A stretch of 64,000 nucleotides of DNA, from contig OZ245840.1 of the NCBI GenBank assembly GCA_965228775.1, positions 1,922,001-1,986,000 of the forward strand. The letters run 5' to 3'. Source of the DNA: JANQMY01 sp965228775 (GTDB lineage: Bacteria > Pseudomonadota > Alphaproteobacteria > JANQMY01). This document shows, piece after piece, positions 17,347-26,629 of this stretch (within the stretch, counting starts at the first letter, position 1; the number at the start of each line of letters is the position of its first letter). The notes under the pieces are model-generated. The model made no database searches, was not told the origin of the DNA, and saw nothing but the letters and a program-made list of their open reading frames with translations. The translations under genes and the position numbers were made by a program.

Positions 17347-18715
17347 ATCTTTCCCGATAGACCTCCATGACCCGCAGGCCGATAATGTTCAGAACCAGGG
17401 TGACCAAGAACAAGGCAAGCCCCAAGGCAAAAGCCGACATGGTGGTGGGGCTGTCGAAGGGCTGATCGCCTGTGAGCACGGTGGTGATCTGTACCGTGAT
17501 GGTCGTCACGGATTCGAGCGGGTTGGCCGTCAGATTGGCGGCAAGACCAGCCGCCATCACCACAATCATGGTTTCGCCCAGCGCGCGGCTGATGGCCAAC
17601 ACCATGGCGCTCAACAGACCCGGCAGGGCTGCGGGCAACACCACCTTCAAAATGCTTTCGCCATCCGTTGCGCCCAAGCTCAGCGCCGCGTCGCGCAAAC
17701 GATACGGTACGGAACTGATCACATCGTCCGACAGGGAACTGACGAAGGGAATGATCATGATGCCCATGACGAGCCCCGCGGCCAGGGCGGATTCCGAACT
17801 CACGCTCAAACCAATGGATTCACCGAAGGTTTTGATGAGGGGCGCCACCGTGACGGCGGCAAAAAATCCGTACACCACAGTGGGGATGCCCGCGAGAATT
17901 TCGATCACCGGCTTCACCGTGGCACGCACGCTTGAATGGGCGAATTCCACCATATAGACCGCCGACAGCAAGCCGATAGGCGCCGCCACCAGCATGGCGA
18001 TGGAGGCGATGATCAAACTGCCGGTAAAAAGCGGTACGAAGCCGAACGACCCTTCGGCCACATCCTGATCCTCGCGGATCGCGTTTTGCGGGCTCCAATC
18101 CAGACCAAAAAAGAAATCCTGCGGCGCCACCACCGAGAAGAACAGCAAGGCCTCCGTTGCTAGGGAGAACACAATGCCGATCGTGGTCAGAATGGCCACC
18201 ACGGAACATGCCACCAGCAGCCCGAGGAAAATGCGCTCGCTCATATTCCGCGCCCGAAAATCCCGGTGAATGTGGGCGTTGGAATAAAGACCGAAAGCGG
18301 CTGCAAGGACAACCGCCGCCACACCCATTACCCAATCGAAAAGGAATTGCAGGCGGATCATCTGGTCGGCGGCGGCGCGTTCCACATCGGTCACTGCCTG
18401 CCGCGTTTCAATGCCGGCCGCCACCGTGGCGATGCGCGATAAGGTAACGGAACGGTTCTTGCCCTCCGTATAGTCCGCAGGCAGATCGCCCCAGACCAGC
18501 GCGTCAATCAAAGGATATTTGGCAATCAGCGCCAGCACCACCAGCACCACGGCGGGCAGTAATGTGCACAACGCCACCCACCATCCGTGATACATGGGCA
18601 AGGAATGCAAGCCCCGCCGGCTGCCATCCCCGACAGTCCATGCCCGGCGCAATCCGGCAAGAAATCCTATGACGGTCAAAGTCAAGATGACCGTGAGTGT
18701 AAGCGACACCGGCAT
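17339..18715 (-). CDS. pstC: Phosphate ABC transporter permease PstC, long form
   Basis: PstC pairs with PstA to form the phosphate channel. From the chosen ATG at 18713-18715 it has 458 residues, longer than E. coli PstC (319), with additional N-terminal helices before the permease core. The core contains the conserved ALSLGATDGESILKVVLPAA. Upstream in-frame starts at 18772 and 18790 (GTG) are possible, but the first membrane helix (LTLTVILTLTVIGFLAGL) begins right after this Met. No pstS precedes it, so the periplasmic phosphate-binding protein must be encoded elsewhere. Confidence 0.88.
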   Translation of the reverse strand: MPVSLTLTVILTLTVIGFLAGLRRAWTVGDGSRRGLHSLPMYHGWWVALCTLLPAVVLVVLALIAKYPLIDALVWGDLPADYTEGKNRSVTLSRIATVAAGIETRQAVTDVERAAADQMIRLQFLFDWVMGVAAVVLAAAFGLYSNAHIHRDFRARNMSERIFLGLLVACSVVAILTTIGIVFSLATEALLFFSVVAPQDFFFGLDWSPQNAIREDQDVAEGSFGFVPLFTGSLIIASIAMLVAAPIGLLSAVYMVEFAHSSVRATVKPVIEILAGIPTVVYGFFAAVTVAPLIKTFGESIGLSVSSESALAAGLVMGIMIIPFVSSLSDDVISSVPYRLRDAALSLGATDGESILKVVLPAALPGLLSAMVLAISRALGETMIVVMAAGLAANLTANPLESVTTITVQITTVLTGDQPFDSPTTMSAFALGLALFLVTLVLNIIGLRVMEVYRERYD

Positions 18716-18869
18716 GTGAACTGGCCCCCAATACGTGTCTTCCCGCGACCTCTGCGAAAAGCTTGGAACCATTCTGATCGGCGCATGCACCTGCCGCCTT
18801 TGAGCTGAGTCAATCGGCGGCGAATGTCATATAAAATTCACGGGAGTGTCACAGTGGCGGGCCGTGCCC

Positions 18870-19268
18870 TTAACGGTGCAGGATCATCCGTACGCCTTGG
18901 TCGCCGCTCTCGAAATAAGCAAGGTGGCCGGGCACGCAGCTCACCAATGCTCCGTAGCCTGATCCAAACACACTGTTAACTGCATCCTCAAGCGGAACCA
19001 TCGCAGCGCTTTCATCCGACTCATCTGAAATACAGCATACGGATTCGGGCGACCCGAACGTGCGCAGGCTGGCAATCACGTCGGCGGCCTGCAGCGCCGC
19101 ACAATCGGTGACAACCGACGCCAACGGTTCGAAACCGTGATCAAGCTTCGCGCAACACTTGGTCCACCCTTTTTTGGTTTCCGCAAGACTTCGCCAGCGC
19201 CGCGCGGCGGGCGCGTTGAGAAAATCTGCCAGACTGACTAAATGATCCCGTGCAATCTCCGTAGACAT
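18870..19268 (-). CDS. Uncharacterised small cytoplasmic protein
   Basis: This 132-residue protein is not one I recognise by name. It has no signal peptide or membrane helix. It opens with a helical part (ARDHLVSLADFLNAPAARRW) and later has SVFGSGYGALVSCVPGHLAY, a pattern that looks like a conserved fold rather than random sequence. The start chosen is ATG 19266-19268 with AAAGG upstream. An alternative start 30 codons earlier would overlap the divergent neighbour. It is divergent from the membrane protein at 19309 with only 40 bases between start codons, so the two probably share a promoter region. Confidence 0.65.
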   Translation of the reverse strand: MSTEIARDHLVSLADFLNAPAARRWRSLAETKKGWTKCCAKLDHGFEPLASVVTDCAALQAADVIASLRTFGSPESVCCISDESDESAAMVPLEDAVNSVFGSGYGALVSCVPGHLAYFESGDQGVRMILHR

Positions 19269-19308
19269 AATACCTTTGATTGTGGCAGACTCTACCGAAA
19301 GGAGCAAA

Positions 19309-20478
19309 ATGATCGGGGGGTCAGTTGTGAGAGTTTTTCGCTGGGCGCTGTACGTCATTACGATATTGGTGGCCGCTCTGCTTTTCTTCGCACCGCGTCC
19401 CTATTTCCCCCCCGATTGGGTCACAGCACTCGACGAAGCGGTGGCGGCAAATGATTGCAACGCGGTCATGAAAATTCTGACTGCCGCGCATGTAGGCTTC
19501 CTTCCCTATCATCATTATCACACAACGCGCTTGGCCAACGCGGAAGTATGCGGCCTTTACCCCATAAAAATAGATCAAGATGGAAACCAAACCACACCCG
19601 AAAGTAGGCTTGCAGAGTCGCGGTCCAGAGATGAAGCCATCAATCCGGAACCGTCGCTTTGGGCGGGCGTTCAGAATACCTCTTGGTTCTCCAGTGCTTA
19701 TAGCCCCACGCTTCATCTTGTCACGAACGGCTTTCCAGCGGAATGGCGCCTGACCGCAGACTTTTATCAAGCGTGGCCGTTATGCGCCCGTCTCGCACAC
19801 CCGCTCTCAGGGATGCGCAATTACCGCCCCATGTATGTGGCCCTGTCAAATCCAGACCAACCCCTAGAAGAATTCCGGGCCCTTGTTGATGCGGAGAATA
19901 CTTATTGTGCACGCCGCCTAAGCGCACTGGCGTTGCGGCTTGAAGCAGACTACGCCGAACCGTTCCAAAAAGATCTCCTAACAGCCATGTGGTTCGCGGT
20001 TGAGTATTTGAACCACAGCGATAAGGCCGTCCTCCATGAGATGATTCTCTGGAAGGAACGCGCCAAAAACGCATTTGACCAATGCGTCGCGGACGGCAGC
20101 GCGGAGTGCAACAGCTATACTTACACAGAACCAGGCCGTACTTGCGGCAGTTTCCAGCACCCGTTCAATGCGGAAACGGCGCTGCTCTGCGCAAAGTTCT
20201 ATCTCAGCGGCGATGCCTACATGGATCCCGCGCAAGCTTATTACTATGCCCTCTTTGCAACGGAAGCGGATCCCGAAGCAACCAAGGTCCAGCAGACAAT
20301 TCGGCGGCGACTGTCGATCCGATGCGCTGAGTTGGTGAAATCTGCACGTAAATTGGACGGCCGCGAACCCTGGAACAGCGATGCGGAAACTTTGGGGTTC
20401 TTTGTCGTTACCATGCACAGGGCCTGCCAGGACCTTCCAGCAAGCGGCGAGAGCAAGCCACCCGATGCGATGGAGTAA
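19309..20478 (+). CDS. Membrane-anchored uncharacterised protein with possible Sel1-like helical repeats
   Basis: The 389-residue product has one N-terminal membrane helix (ALYVITILVAALLFFAP) and then a large, probably periplasmic, helical domain rich in cysteine. Segments such as ALLCAKFYLSGDAYMDPAQA and YYYALFATEADPEA resemble Sel1/TPR helical pairs, but the match is weak. The start ATG 19309 follows GAAAGGAGC, a clear ribosome site, so the in-frame ATG at 19276 was not used. It is divergent from the small protein at 18870 and convergent with the hydrolase downstream. Function unknown. Confidence 0.7.
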   Translation: MIGGSVVRVFRWALYVITILVAALLFFAPRPYFPPDWVTALDEAVAANDCNAVMKILTAAHVGFLPYHHYHTTRLANAEVCGLYPIKIDQDGNQTTPESRLAESRSRDEAINPEPSLWAGVQNTSWFSSAYSPTLHLVTNGFPAEWRLTADFYQAWPLCARLAHPLSGMRNYRPMYVALSNPDQPLEEFRALVDAENTYCARRLSALALRLEADYAEPFQKDLLTAMWFAVEYLNHSDKAVLHEMILWKERAKNAFDQCVADGSAECNSYTYTEPGRTCGSFQHPFNAETALLCAKFYLSGDAYMDPAQAYYYALFATEADPEATKVQQTIRRRLSIRCAELVKSARKLDGREPWNSDAETLGFFVVTMHRACQDLPASGESKPPDAME

Positions 20479-20501
20479 CACGCCGACGCCGCCAAACTCG
20501 G

Positions 20502-21389
20502 TTAGTTGGCCGCTTTCAAAAACCCAAGTACTGCACTCGTAAACGCATCATTGTCGTCGCCCGCCACCATGTGGCCCGTGCCGGTCACATCCACATACGC
20601 CGCATGGGGAACGGCGGAGAGAAACTCTTTCACATTCTCCTCGCTCACCACGTCGGATTGCGCGCCGCGCACCAGCAATACCGGAATGGTCAACCGCGCG
20701 GCGGCGGCCAGCATTTTTTCCGCCATCTCGTTCATATGCGCCTCGCGCGCATCATGATCGGCCCCGGCGGCCCCCGCCCCCCGTGAGACAAAAGCGGGGT
20801 CCCATTGCCAATGCCAGCGTCCGTCTTTCTGGCGCATGATACGGCGCAACCCATCTGTGTTGGTGGAACGTTCCCGGTGCGGATTATAGGCGGCGATCTT
20901 TTCCGCCGCTTCGTCCAGCGAGGCAAACCCATTGGGATGCGCCGTCATGAATTCGATAATGCGGCGCACGCCGTCCGGCTCCATGCGCGGGGTCACATCC
21001 ACCAGCACGAGAGAGGAAAAAAGCTGATGGCCGGCAGTCCCTTGCGCCAGCAGTGCCGTCATGCCGCCCATGGACGCGCCCACCAAAACCGGCGGCCTGT
21101 CAAACCGCCCGAGCACCGTTTGCAGGTCGCGCGCCATAATCTCCATGCCGTAATTGCCCTCACCCGCCCAATCGCTTTCGCCATGGCCGCGCGCATCCAG
21201 AGTGACGACGAAATAGCCCGCCCTGGCCAACCGTCCGGCGCTTGTGCGCCAGGCCTGGCGGCTCTGCCCGCCCCCATGTTTCATCAATACGGGCGGGTTG
21301 GCCGGATCGCCCCATTCTTCACCGCGCAAGGTGAGGCCGCCTTCAACGGTGGCGTCGAACGGTTGGGGGGAACGGTCAATAACAGTCAT
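20502..21389 (-). CDS. Alpha/beta-fold hydrolase
   Basis: This 295-residue enzyme has the nucleophile elbow VGASMGGMTAL, with the Ser in G-A-S-M-G-G. The oxyanion-region motif is VLMKHGGGQSRQAW, followed by DARGHGESDW. A late Asp precedes GTGHMVAGDDNDAF, which supplies the catalytic His. Substrate classes for this fold include esters, epoxides and haloalkanes, and nothing nearby narrows it. The start is ATG 21387-21389; the ribosome site is weak. It appears to be a single-gene unit. Confidence 0.88.
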   Translation of the reverse strand: MTVIDRSPQPFDATVEGGLTLRGEEWGDPANPPVLMKHGGGQSRQAWRTSAGRLARAGYFVVTLDARGHGESDWAGEGNYGMEIMARDLQTVLGRFDRPPVLVGASMGGMTALLAQGTAGHQLFSSLVLVDVTPRMEPDGVRRIIEFMTAHPNGFASLDEAAEKIAAYNPHRERSTNTDGLRRIMRQKDGRWHWQWDPAFVSRGAGAAGADHDAREAHMNEMAEKMLAAAARLTIPVLLVRGAQSDVVSEENVKEFLSAVPHAAYVDVTGTGHMVAGDDNDAFTSAVLGFLKAAN

Positions 21390-21501
21390 GGGCAACGGCC
21401 GTTAGGTGAAAAACACGCGGAATGAAAAAGGCACGCACCCCACCTGTCAACCGGCGATTGAAAACCCGAGAGCGACGCGGGGGAAAGTCCCCCGCCTCAT
21501 G

Positions 21502-21999
21502 CTAACTCCGCGACGGATAAATACCTTCCAACGCGACACACCAATTTATCACCGTGTAAGGCGGCATGTTGTTCACCGCGCCGCTGTTGCCCGCCACTGT
21601 CACAACGCCGTCTTTGCTATCATCATCCGCCGCCGCGCTGGCGTATGCTTGCGGCAGCACTGTAGATTCCGCCCCGCCCTTCTGACCGACTTTATAAGGG
21701 TTCAATCCCGGTCCGGTGCCCATGTGAAGGGCGACGCGTCCACGCAGATCCGGCAAGGCAAATGTAGTGCGCCCATCGCCGCCATAATTCGTCCCAAACA
21801 GCGAGTACAACGCTTGATTCTGATTGATGGGCAACAGCTGTCCATCGGCCGGTGCCCAGCTCCGCGGGCAGAAGTTAAACCCGAACGACCGTACTTCGCC
21901 GATGAAAGGCTCAGAGGCGTTTGCGGTGCTGGCCAAACCGATGCCGCTCAGCAGCGTCGCTAAAACCGCCCCACATTTAAACGCTGTCAGAATTTTCAT
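21502..21999 (-). CDS. Exported phage tail-collar domain protein
   Basis: The 165-residue product has a signal peptide (GAVLATLLSGIGLASTANA) followed by a tail-collar (microcystin-dependent MdpB-like) domain. Visible hallmarks are EPFIGEVRSFGFNFCPRSWA, PADGQLLPINQNQALYSLFG and TTFALPDLRGRVALHMGTGP. In phages the domain trims tail fibres; the exported bacterial orphan forms have no agreed role. No other phage genes are present. The start is ATG 21997-21999, behind AAGGGGAAAGAC, a leader nearly identical to those of the TonB receptor at 7052 and rpoH. Confidence 0.85.
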   Translation of the reverse strand: MKILTAFKCGAVLATLLSGIGLASTANASEPFIGEVRSFGFNFCPRSWAPADGQLLPINQNQALYSLFGTNYGGDGRTTFALPDLRGRVALHMGTGPGLNPYKVGQKGGAESTVLPQAYASAAADDDSKDGVVTVAGNSGAVNNMPPYTVINWCVALEGIYPSRS

Positions 22000-22224
22000 G
22001 TCTTTCCCCTTCTCAAGCCTCAACGCGTTATGGTGTTGGCATTTTATTTAACGCGATTTGGTTTGAAGAAGGTTAAGACCTGTTAAGGAATTTTGGGCGT
22101 TCGGCGAATTCAATATCGTGGAACGCTATGCCGGCTCGTGGCCTGGGAGTCTACCGATAGCATCACCCCCCTCGCTTCGCTGAGCCCTATCAAGACTTAT
22201 TGATGAATTGGAGACGGCAAAAAC

Positions 22225-22545
22225 ATGACCAAAGCATATTGGGTTGGACACATGACCATCACAGATGAAGCGGCTTACAAGAAATACATTGCCGCCAATG
22301 CGGAACCGTTCGCGAAATTCGGCGCCAAGTATCTGGTGCGCGGCGGAGAGCTCGAGAGGGTCGAAGGCACCGGTGAGGCGCGCACGGTGGTCATCGAATT
22401 CCCAAGCCTAGAAGCCGCAAAGGCATGCTATGCTTCGCCGGAATATCAAGCTGCCATTGCCCTGCGAGACGGTGCCTCCACGGGAGAACTGCAGATTGTT
22501 ACCGGTTATGACGGGCCGCAGCCAGGGGACGCCCCGACCTCATGA
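22225..22545 (+). CDS. DUF1330 family protein
   Basis: This 106-residue protein belongs to DUF1330, small dimeric ferredoxin-fold proteins of unknown function. The family pattern is visible as KAYWVGHMTITDEAAYKKY near the start and VVIEFPSLEAAKACYASPEY in the middle. A ribosome site (GGAGAC) precedes the ATG. The stop overlaps the start of the HAD hydrolase (ATGA), so the two are coupled. A second DUF1330 protein of a different subtype lies at 35092. Confidence 0.88.
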   Translation: MTKAYWVGHMTITDEAAYKKYIAANAEPFAKFGAKYLVRGGELERVEGTGEARTVVIEFPSLEAAKACYASPEYQAAIALRDGASTGELQIVTGYDGPQPGDAPTS

Positions 22546-23147
22546 TCAAAAACGTCGTCTTCGATATCGGCAATGTGGTGACCCGGTGGGACCCGCAACT
22601 CATCTGCTCACGGACGTTTGGCGAAGACCGCGCGACACCCGAATTTTCCAGCGGCATTTTCCGTCACGACATTTGGCGCAGCCTCAACCGCGGCGAATTG
22701 ACCGAAGACGAAGCGAAACAGGCGTTTCACGAAAGCCACGACCATTCCCATGAAGAGCTGACGGCCATGTTCTTTCATGTGAAGGATACGCAAGATTTGG
22801 TGGAGGGCACGGTCGATCTGATGGAGCGCCTGATCGCGGCGGAGTTCCGCCTGTTCGCGCTCACCGACAATGTGAAGGAAATCGAAAGCTATCTGCGCGA
22901 GCGATACGATTTCTGGCGACACTTCGACGGCGTTGTCAATTCCGCCCATGTGGGCTGCCTCAAACCCGGCCGCGAGATTTTCAACCACCTGCTGGATGGC
23001 TTCGGTCTAACGCCCGAACACACCGTCTTCATGGACGACATGCCCCACAATGTGGACGGCGCCCGCGCCATGAACATGTACGCCATCCAGTTCAAAACGG
23101 CAGAGCAGACGGAAGGTGAGTTGAGAGCGCTGGGGCTTCGGTTCTAA
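22542..23147 (+). CDS. HAD-superfamily hydrolase (haloacid dehalogenase/phosphatase type)
   Basis: The 201-residue product carries the HAD motifs, although motif I is changed. NVVFDIGNVVTRWD keeps the first Asp, but the second Asp (D-x-D) is replaced by Gly-Asn, as in the YihX/HAD-IA group. Motif II is the LFALTDN segment, motif III includes CLKPGREIF, and motif IV is TVFMDDMPHNVDGA. Likely a small-molecule phosphatase. It overlaps the DUF1330 gene by 4 bases and faces the pentapeptide protein, with a hairpin between. Confidence 0.87.
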   Translation: MIKNVVFDIGNVVTRWDPQLICSRTFGEDRATPEFSSGIFRHDIWRSLNRGELTEDEAKQAFHESHDHSHEELTAMFFHVKDTQDLVEGTVDLMERLIAAEFRLFALTDNVKEIESYLRERYDFWRHFDGVVNSAHVGCLKPGREIFNHLLDGFGLTPEHTVFMDDMPHNVDGARAMNMYAIQFKTAEQTEGELRALGLRF

Positions 23148-23158
23148 ATTCTGCCCTC

Positions 23159-23178
23159 ATCCCCGCTAAAGTGGGGAT
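23159..23178 (+). terminator. Hairpin between convergent genes
   Basis: ATCCCCGC TAAA GTGGGGAT pairs fully if one G-U is allowed. It lies 12 bases after the HAD gene stop and is followed by a T-rich stretch (TGATTTTCTC). It also resembles the short GC hairpins repeated in the gap before serC. Confidence 0.55.
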
Positions 23179-23200
23179 AGTGATTTTCTCAAAAATTGTC

Positions 23201-25603
23201 CTAATTCATCTGGAAGCGCCGCCGAACTGCTAAGAAAAAGAAGCCGAGAAGTGCGAGAATCAGCACTGATTGAATGAGTGACATGATACGGAAAGCCGTC
23301 CATCGCCAAGTAACGTTTTGCGCAGCATATCCAAGCCAATGGTCTGGTTGTTCTAGGCTACAAATGTTCGGCGCTCCTTGTTCTTGAGACGGACAATGGC
23401 GGATCACAATCTCATTTCTATAGTACGGCGTCCATGCGATAAACGGCCTAACTGATTGCTCAATAGATATCGACCCCATTTGAACCATCGCAGTCTTGCT
23501 AAATGACGCCGGAAGGCCCGGCAGTAGATAAAGAATTGAGAATACAGCAGTTAACTTAATCGCCCAAATGAGAGGTTTTGACAGACTATACCCATAATCC
23601 GACAATGTTTGATAACTGGTCAGTAGAAACCTCTCCATGGACGTTGTACTGGTCTTCTGAGCCCGCCGAGCGTCTAACTCCCTCATAAAAAATTCTGACT
23701 CTTGTTGGCGCGATTTAATGACTCCCATCGCCTGTTTTAGAGTACGAAAAGCACGCTCCAGGTTTGCGTTTCGCCGTTCTTCCTCTTCAGCCAAAACTTC
23801 AACCTCCTCGCCTGTCGCTCGAGTCTCAGCTAATGCTCCTGAAGACAACGCTGGCGCGAAAACACTTATCCCTTTCGTCCACGACCGTTTGGCCATCAGC
23901 CGCCCATTTGCCGATAGAGTGACATCGACTGCGGGTAGTTCGAGCGGCTGGAATTCAGTTCCCTGATACAAGACCGCGCCATGAAATGCCGGGATACCTA
24001 AGAAGCGAGTGCGGAAAAACGATGTTTCCCCCAAGAATGTCCTATTGTTGAAGCTAACATCACCATGAAATGTCACCTGCTCAAAGCTCACATTCGAAAA
24101 GCTGGCCAAGCCAGGGGCCGCTGCTTGATACGGCTCCGGTGACGAAAAGTCGGCAAGTCCAGAACTCCCAGTTCCGAATTCGGCCCGGGCAAAATCCGCG
24201 CGCCGATGAAACTGGGCACCTTGGAATTGGGCCAGCCCGGCGAAGGATGACATCCTAAAATTAATTGCCTTGAAGAAACTTGCCCCCCGAAAAAAAGCAC
24301 ACCTCTCACCAACGTTTTCAAACTTCGCACACTCAAAGTTAGCCTTCCCCTGAAATTTGGCCCCTTCGAATTCGGCTTTACCCAAGAAGCAAGCGCCACC
24401 AAAAATTGCTCTACCATTCCCCTCCGCACAAAATTCTGTATACTGAAAGCTAGTGTCGCCGAAAAAAGACGCAGCACCAAATTCAGCATCTTCACTAAAC
24501 TTGACCCCAATAAAGGAAGTCGGCCCGGATTCTTTGACGCCAAAACAACCACCCCAAAAAATCGCGCGCCCCTGAAACCTCGAAGCATCGAATGTACACA
24601 ATCCATGAAAGTGAGCATTTGTGAATATGGTGTGGCCTAGGAACTCAGCCTCATTGAAGCTCACTTGCTGGTGAAAGCCTGCACTTTCAAATGATGTATG
24701 TCGGTCAAATTTCGTGCGTTCAAAGATTCCATCTCCAAAGACTTGAGTGCCCGCGAAGATAGCACCACCCTGCACTTCCGCTCTGTGAAAGTTAGCAGTT
24801 TCTAGGAAATTCACGTCTCGAAATGTACCGCCATCACCAAACAACGCATCTTGGAAACTGGCATTCCGGCAGAACCGAGCACCCCAAAAAATCGCACGGC
24901 CATGGAAGCGGCATTTCTCAAAGTCCACGGTTTCACTGAACCATGCTTTCGTAAAAACCGTTTCGCCGACGAGTTCGCAATGTGCTGCCCGAATTCCACC
25001 ACCAAAGAAAGCATTCTTGGCGCTAATCGAAGTTTGGTTCTTTGGTTCGAGAGTTGGCTCTCGAAAGTTCTGATCTTGCTGGTTTGAGTTATTTTCGGAA
25101 ACATTGTCCGAATATGGAGTGGCCTCGATTGGACTGAATACGTCCAACGTGTTCGGCAAAACAACGCCATCCAGCCTTGCTCGAAGATCGATATCGGATC
25201 GAACAACGCGGGTCAAATGTGCTTCTGGGTGTTGAGCTCCAAGCAAAAGCTCTTTTGCACGGGTATTCAAATAGATAATCAACTCGTCGTCGACCGGTCC
25301 TCGAACTTTTGGATGTTTGTACGTAGGTAAGCCGAAATCACGCGTTGCGCCAAATTCAAAGGGCAGGATTGGAACGACAATCGGCAGATGGAGCCAAGTG
25401 AATTGTCGGGATACACCATTATATGTGACGTCGAACAGCCCGAGATCTTTGTCGTTCACGTCCTTCAAAAAAAGTGCTTGAATCCAGTGCTTGTTTTTAC
25501 CATCCCATGAATAATCAGCTTCCCACCAGGCATCGAACCAATCTCGATATCCCTCCTCAAGCGGAACACTAGCTGCTTCTTGCTCCGTACTTGCTTCCGT
25601 CAC
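23201..25603 (-). CDS. Large membrane-anchored pentapeptide-repeat protein
   Basis: This 800-residue protein has three parts. An N-terminal unassigned domain of about 180 residues contains LPIVVPILPFEFGATRDFG. A right-handed pentapeptide beta-helix of roughly 370 residues follows, with the A-x-F type pattern repeated (AEFEGAKFQGKANFECAKF is one example). A helical linker (RAFRTLKQAMGVIKSRQQE) leads to a C-terminal membrane module with helices near LIWAIKLTAVFSILYLLPG and IQSVLILALLGFFFLAV. The latter half matches a known but uncharacterised arrangement of pentapeptide proteins with C-terminal transmembrane helices. The start is GTG at 25601-25603. Base composition is visibly more AT-rich than its neighbours, and a repeat-filled gap borders it, so recent transfer is possible. 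No toxin or gyrase partner is visible. Confidence 0.82.
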   Translation of the reverse strand: MTEASTEQEAASVPLEEGYRDWFDAWWEADYSWDGKNKHWIQALFLKDVNDKDLGLFDVTYNGVSRQFTWLHLPIVVPILPFEFGATRDFGLPTYKHPKVRGPVDDELIIYLNTRAKELLLGAQHPEAHLTRVVRSDIDLRARLDGVVLPNTLDVFSPIEATPYSDNVSENNSNQQDQNFREPTLEPKNQTSISAKNAFFGGGIRAAHCELVGETVFTKAWFSETVDFEKCRFHGRAIFWGARFCRNASFQDALFGDGGTFRDVNFLETANFHRAEVQGGAIFAGTQVFGDGIFERTKFDRHTSFESAGFHQQVSFNEAEFLGHTIFTNAHFHGLCTFDASRFQGRAIFWGGCFGVKESGPTSFIGVKFSEDAEFGAASFFGDTSFQYTEFCAEGNGRAIFGGACFLGKAEFEGAKFQGKANFECAKFENVGERCAFFRGASFFKAINFRMSSFAGLAQFQGAQFHRRADFARAEFGTGSSGLADFSSPEPYQAAAPGLASFSNVSFEQVTFHGDVSFNNRTFLGETSFFRTRFLGIPAFHGAVLYQGTEFQPLELPAVDVTLSANGRLMAKRSWTKGISVFAPALSSGALAETRATGEEVEVLAEEEERRNANLERAFRTLKQAMGVIKSRQQESEFFMRELDARRAQKTSTTSMERFLLTSYQTLSDYGYSLSKPLIWAIKLTAVFSILYLLPGLPASFSKTAMVQMGSISIEQSVRPFIAWTPYYRNEIVIRHCPSQEQGAPNICSLEQPDHWLGYAAQNVTWRWTAFRIMSLIQSVLILALLGFFFLAVRRRFQMN

Positions 25604-25837
25604 ACCTCACCCTAATCACCCGTTTGCTGTTCAGCTAGTAGTTGTTGAGCGCACCAACTTCTACTCTGACCTGGACAAATTGTACGAGTGGATTTTGGCT
25701 CCGTCCAGGGTCATCCTTAGTCGTTGAAATTTGAACCAAATGTCCACGGATGCTAAACTTCACTGCGAGGGAGGCGTTGATGGAGAAAAGCCATGACGCC
25801 GGAAAGAATACCCCACACGCCACATACACGATCCGTT

Positions 25838-25858
25838 GTCCCCGGCGAAGCCGGGGAC
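25838..25858. repeat. Palindromic unit GTCCCCGGC-GAA-GCCGGGGAC
   Basis: Perfect 9-bp arms around a 3-base loop, first of the hairpin series before serC. Confidence 0.8.
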
Positions 25859-26006
25859 CTACTCGCAGCGCCATTTTCACAAGCGCCTGCGGGAAGATCG
25901 TGGATTGTTCAAGAAGCTTTTTGGCAAGCTGGATTGAAAGTGGATGCCCGCCTTCCGGCGAGCGTGACAGGTGTGATGCTCTTGCATTCGGCTCGTAACA
26001 AGTGTC

Positions 26007-26026
26007 ATCTCCGCGAAAGCGGAGAT
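26007..26026. repeat. Palindromic unit ATCTCCGC-GAAA-GCGGAGAT
   Basis: Perfect 8-bp arms around a stable GAAA tetraloop. It resembles the hairpin at 23159-23178. Confidence 0.8.
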
Positions 26027-26164
26027 CGAGTATGCCGTGTCTTGTATGTTCCGCCCGAAAATTTCCATCCCGGCACAGAGTACTGGTTCCTCGATCAGCG
26101 CGATGCGCTGTCGAGGATGACAGTTTTGGTTTTTGGGCAAAGTGGTGCCACAACTTCTGCTGTC

Positions 26165-26185
26165 GCCCCGGCCTTGAGCCGGGGC
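26165..26185. repeat. Palindromic unit GCCCCGGC-CTTGA-GCCGGGGC
   Basis: Perfect 8-bp arms around a 5-base loop; same general design as the unit at 25838 but with a different loop. Confidence 0.8.
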
Positions 26186-26325
26186 CCATCCAAGAAAAAC
26201 AAACTGATTTGCGAACCAGAATGGTTCCCAAGCTCGCGCCGCAATTTGAATTCTTGGGGCGCTCCTTGGGAAGACGGTTTTGTGCGGCAGTTCGCGGCAA
26301 CCACCACACGACAACGTCATCGCGA

Positions 26326-26388
26326 GCCCGCATTTGCGGGCGCGGCCTGCCTTTGCCGAAGCGTCGCTTCAGCTACGCGCAGGCAGGC
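26326..26388. repeat. Two adjoining palindromic units
   Basis: GCCCGC ATTT GCGGGC occupies 26326-26341. It is followed by GCCTGCCT (26345-26352), paired exactly with AGGCAGGC (26381-26388), which encloses a smaller GAAGC/GCTTC pairing. Confidence 0.7.
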
Positions 26389-26545
26389 GATCCAGAGCGG
26401 CACACACCGTATAAGCGGCCCTGGATCACTTCGTCGCCCAAACGGGCTCCTCGTGATGACGGCGGGGCCGGGGTTGGTTTTCAAAAATTGGATGGACCCC
26501 ATGCGCCCATCTCTTGTCGATGGGCGTGAAGTCACGCCGCATCAA

Positions 26546-26563
26546 CTTGACCGTCCCACTCCC
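26546..26563. repeat. Partial copy of repeat family A
   Basis: CTTGACCGTCCCACTCCC matches the reverse complement of 28135-28152 at 17 of 18 positions, so it is an inverted counterpart of the outer arm of the composite repeat on the other side of serC. Confidence 0.65.
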
Positions 26564-26629
26564 AACTTTTTTGGATGCACCACCTGCCCGCTCCCCCTCC
26601 CAACCACTATTGATTGTTTGAGTGCATCA

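Noticed and set aside
25635..26333. Long minus-strand open frame (232 codons)
   Set aside because: It translates repeat DNA; the peptide has no family features and no ribosome site, and hairpin repeats fill it.
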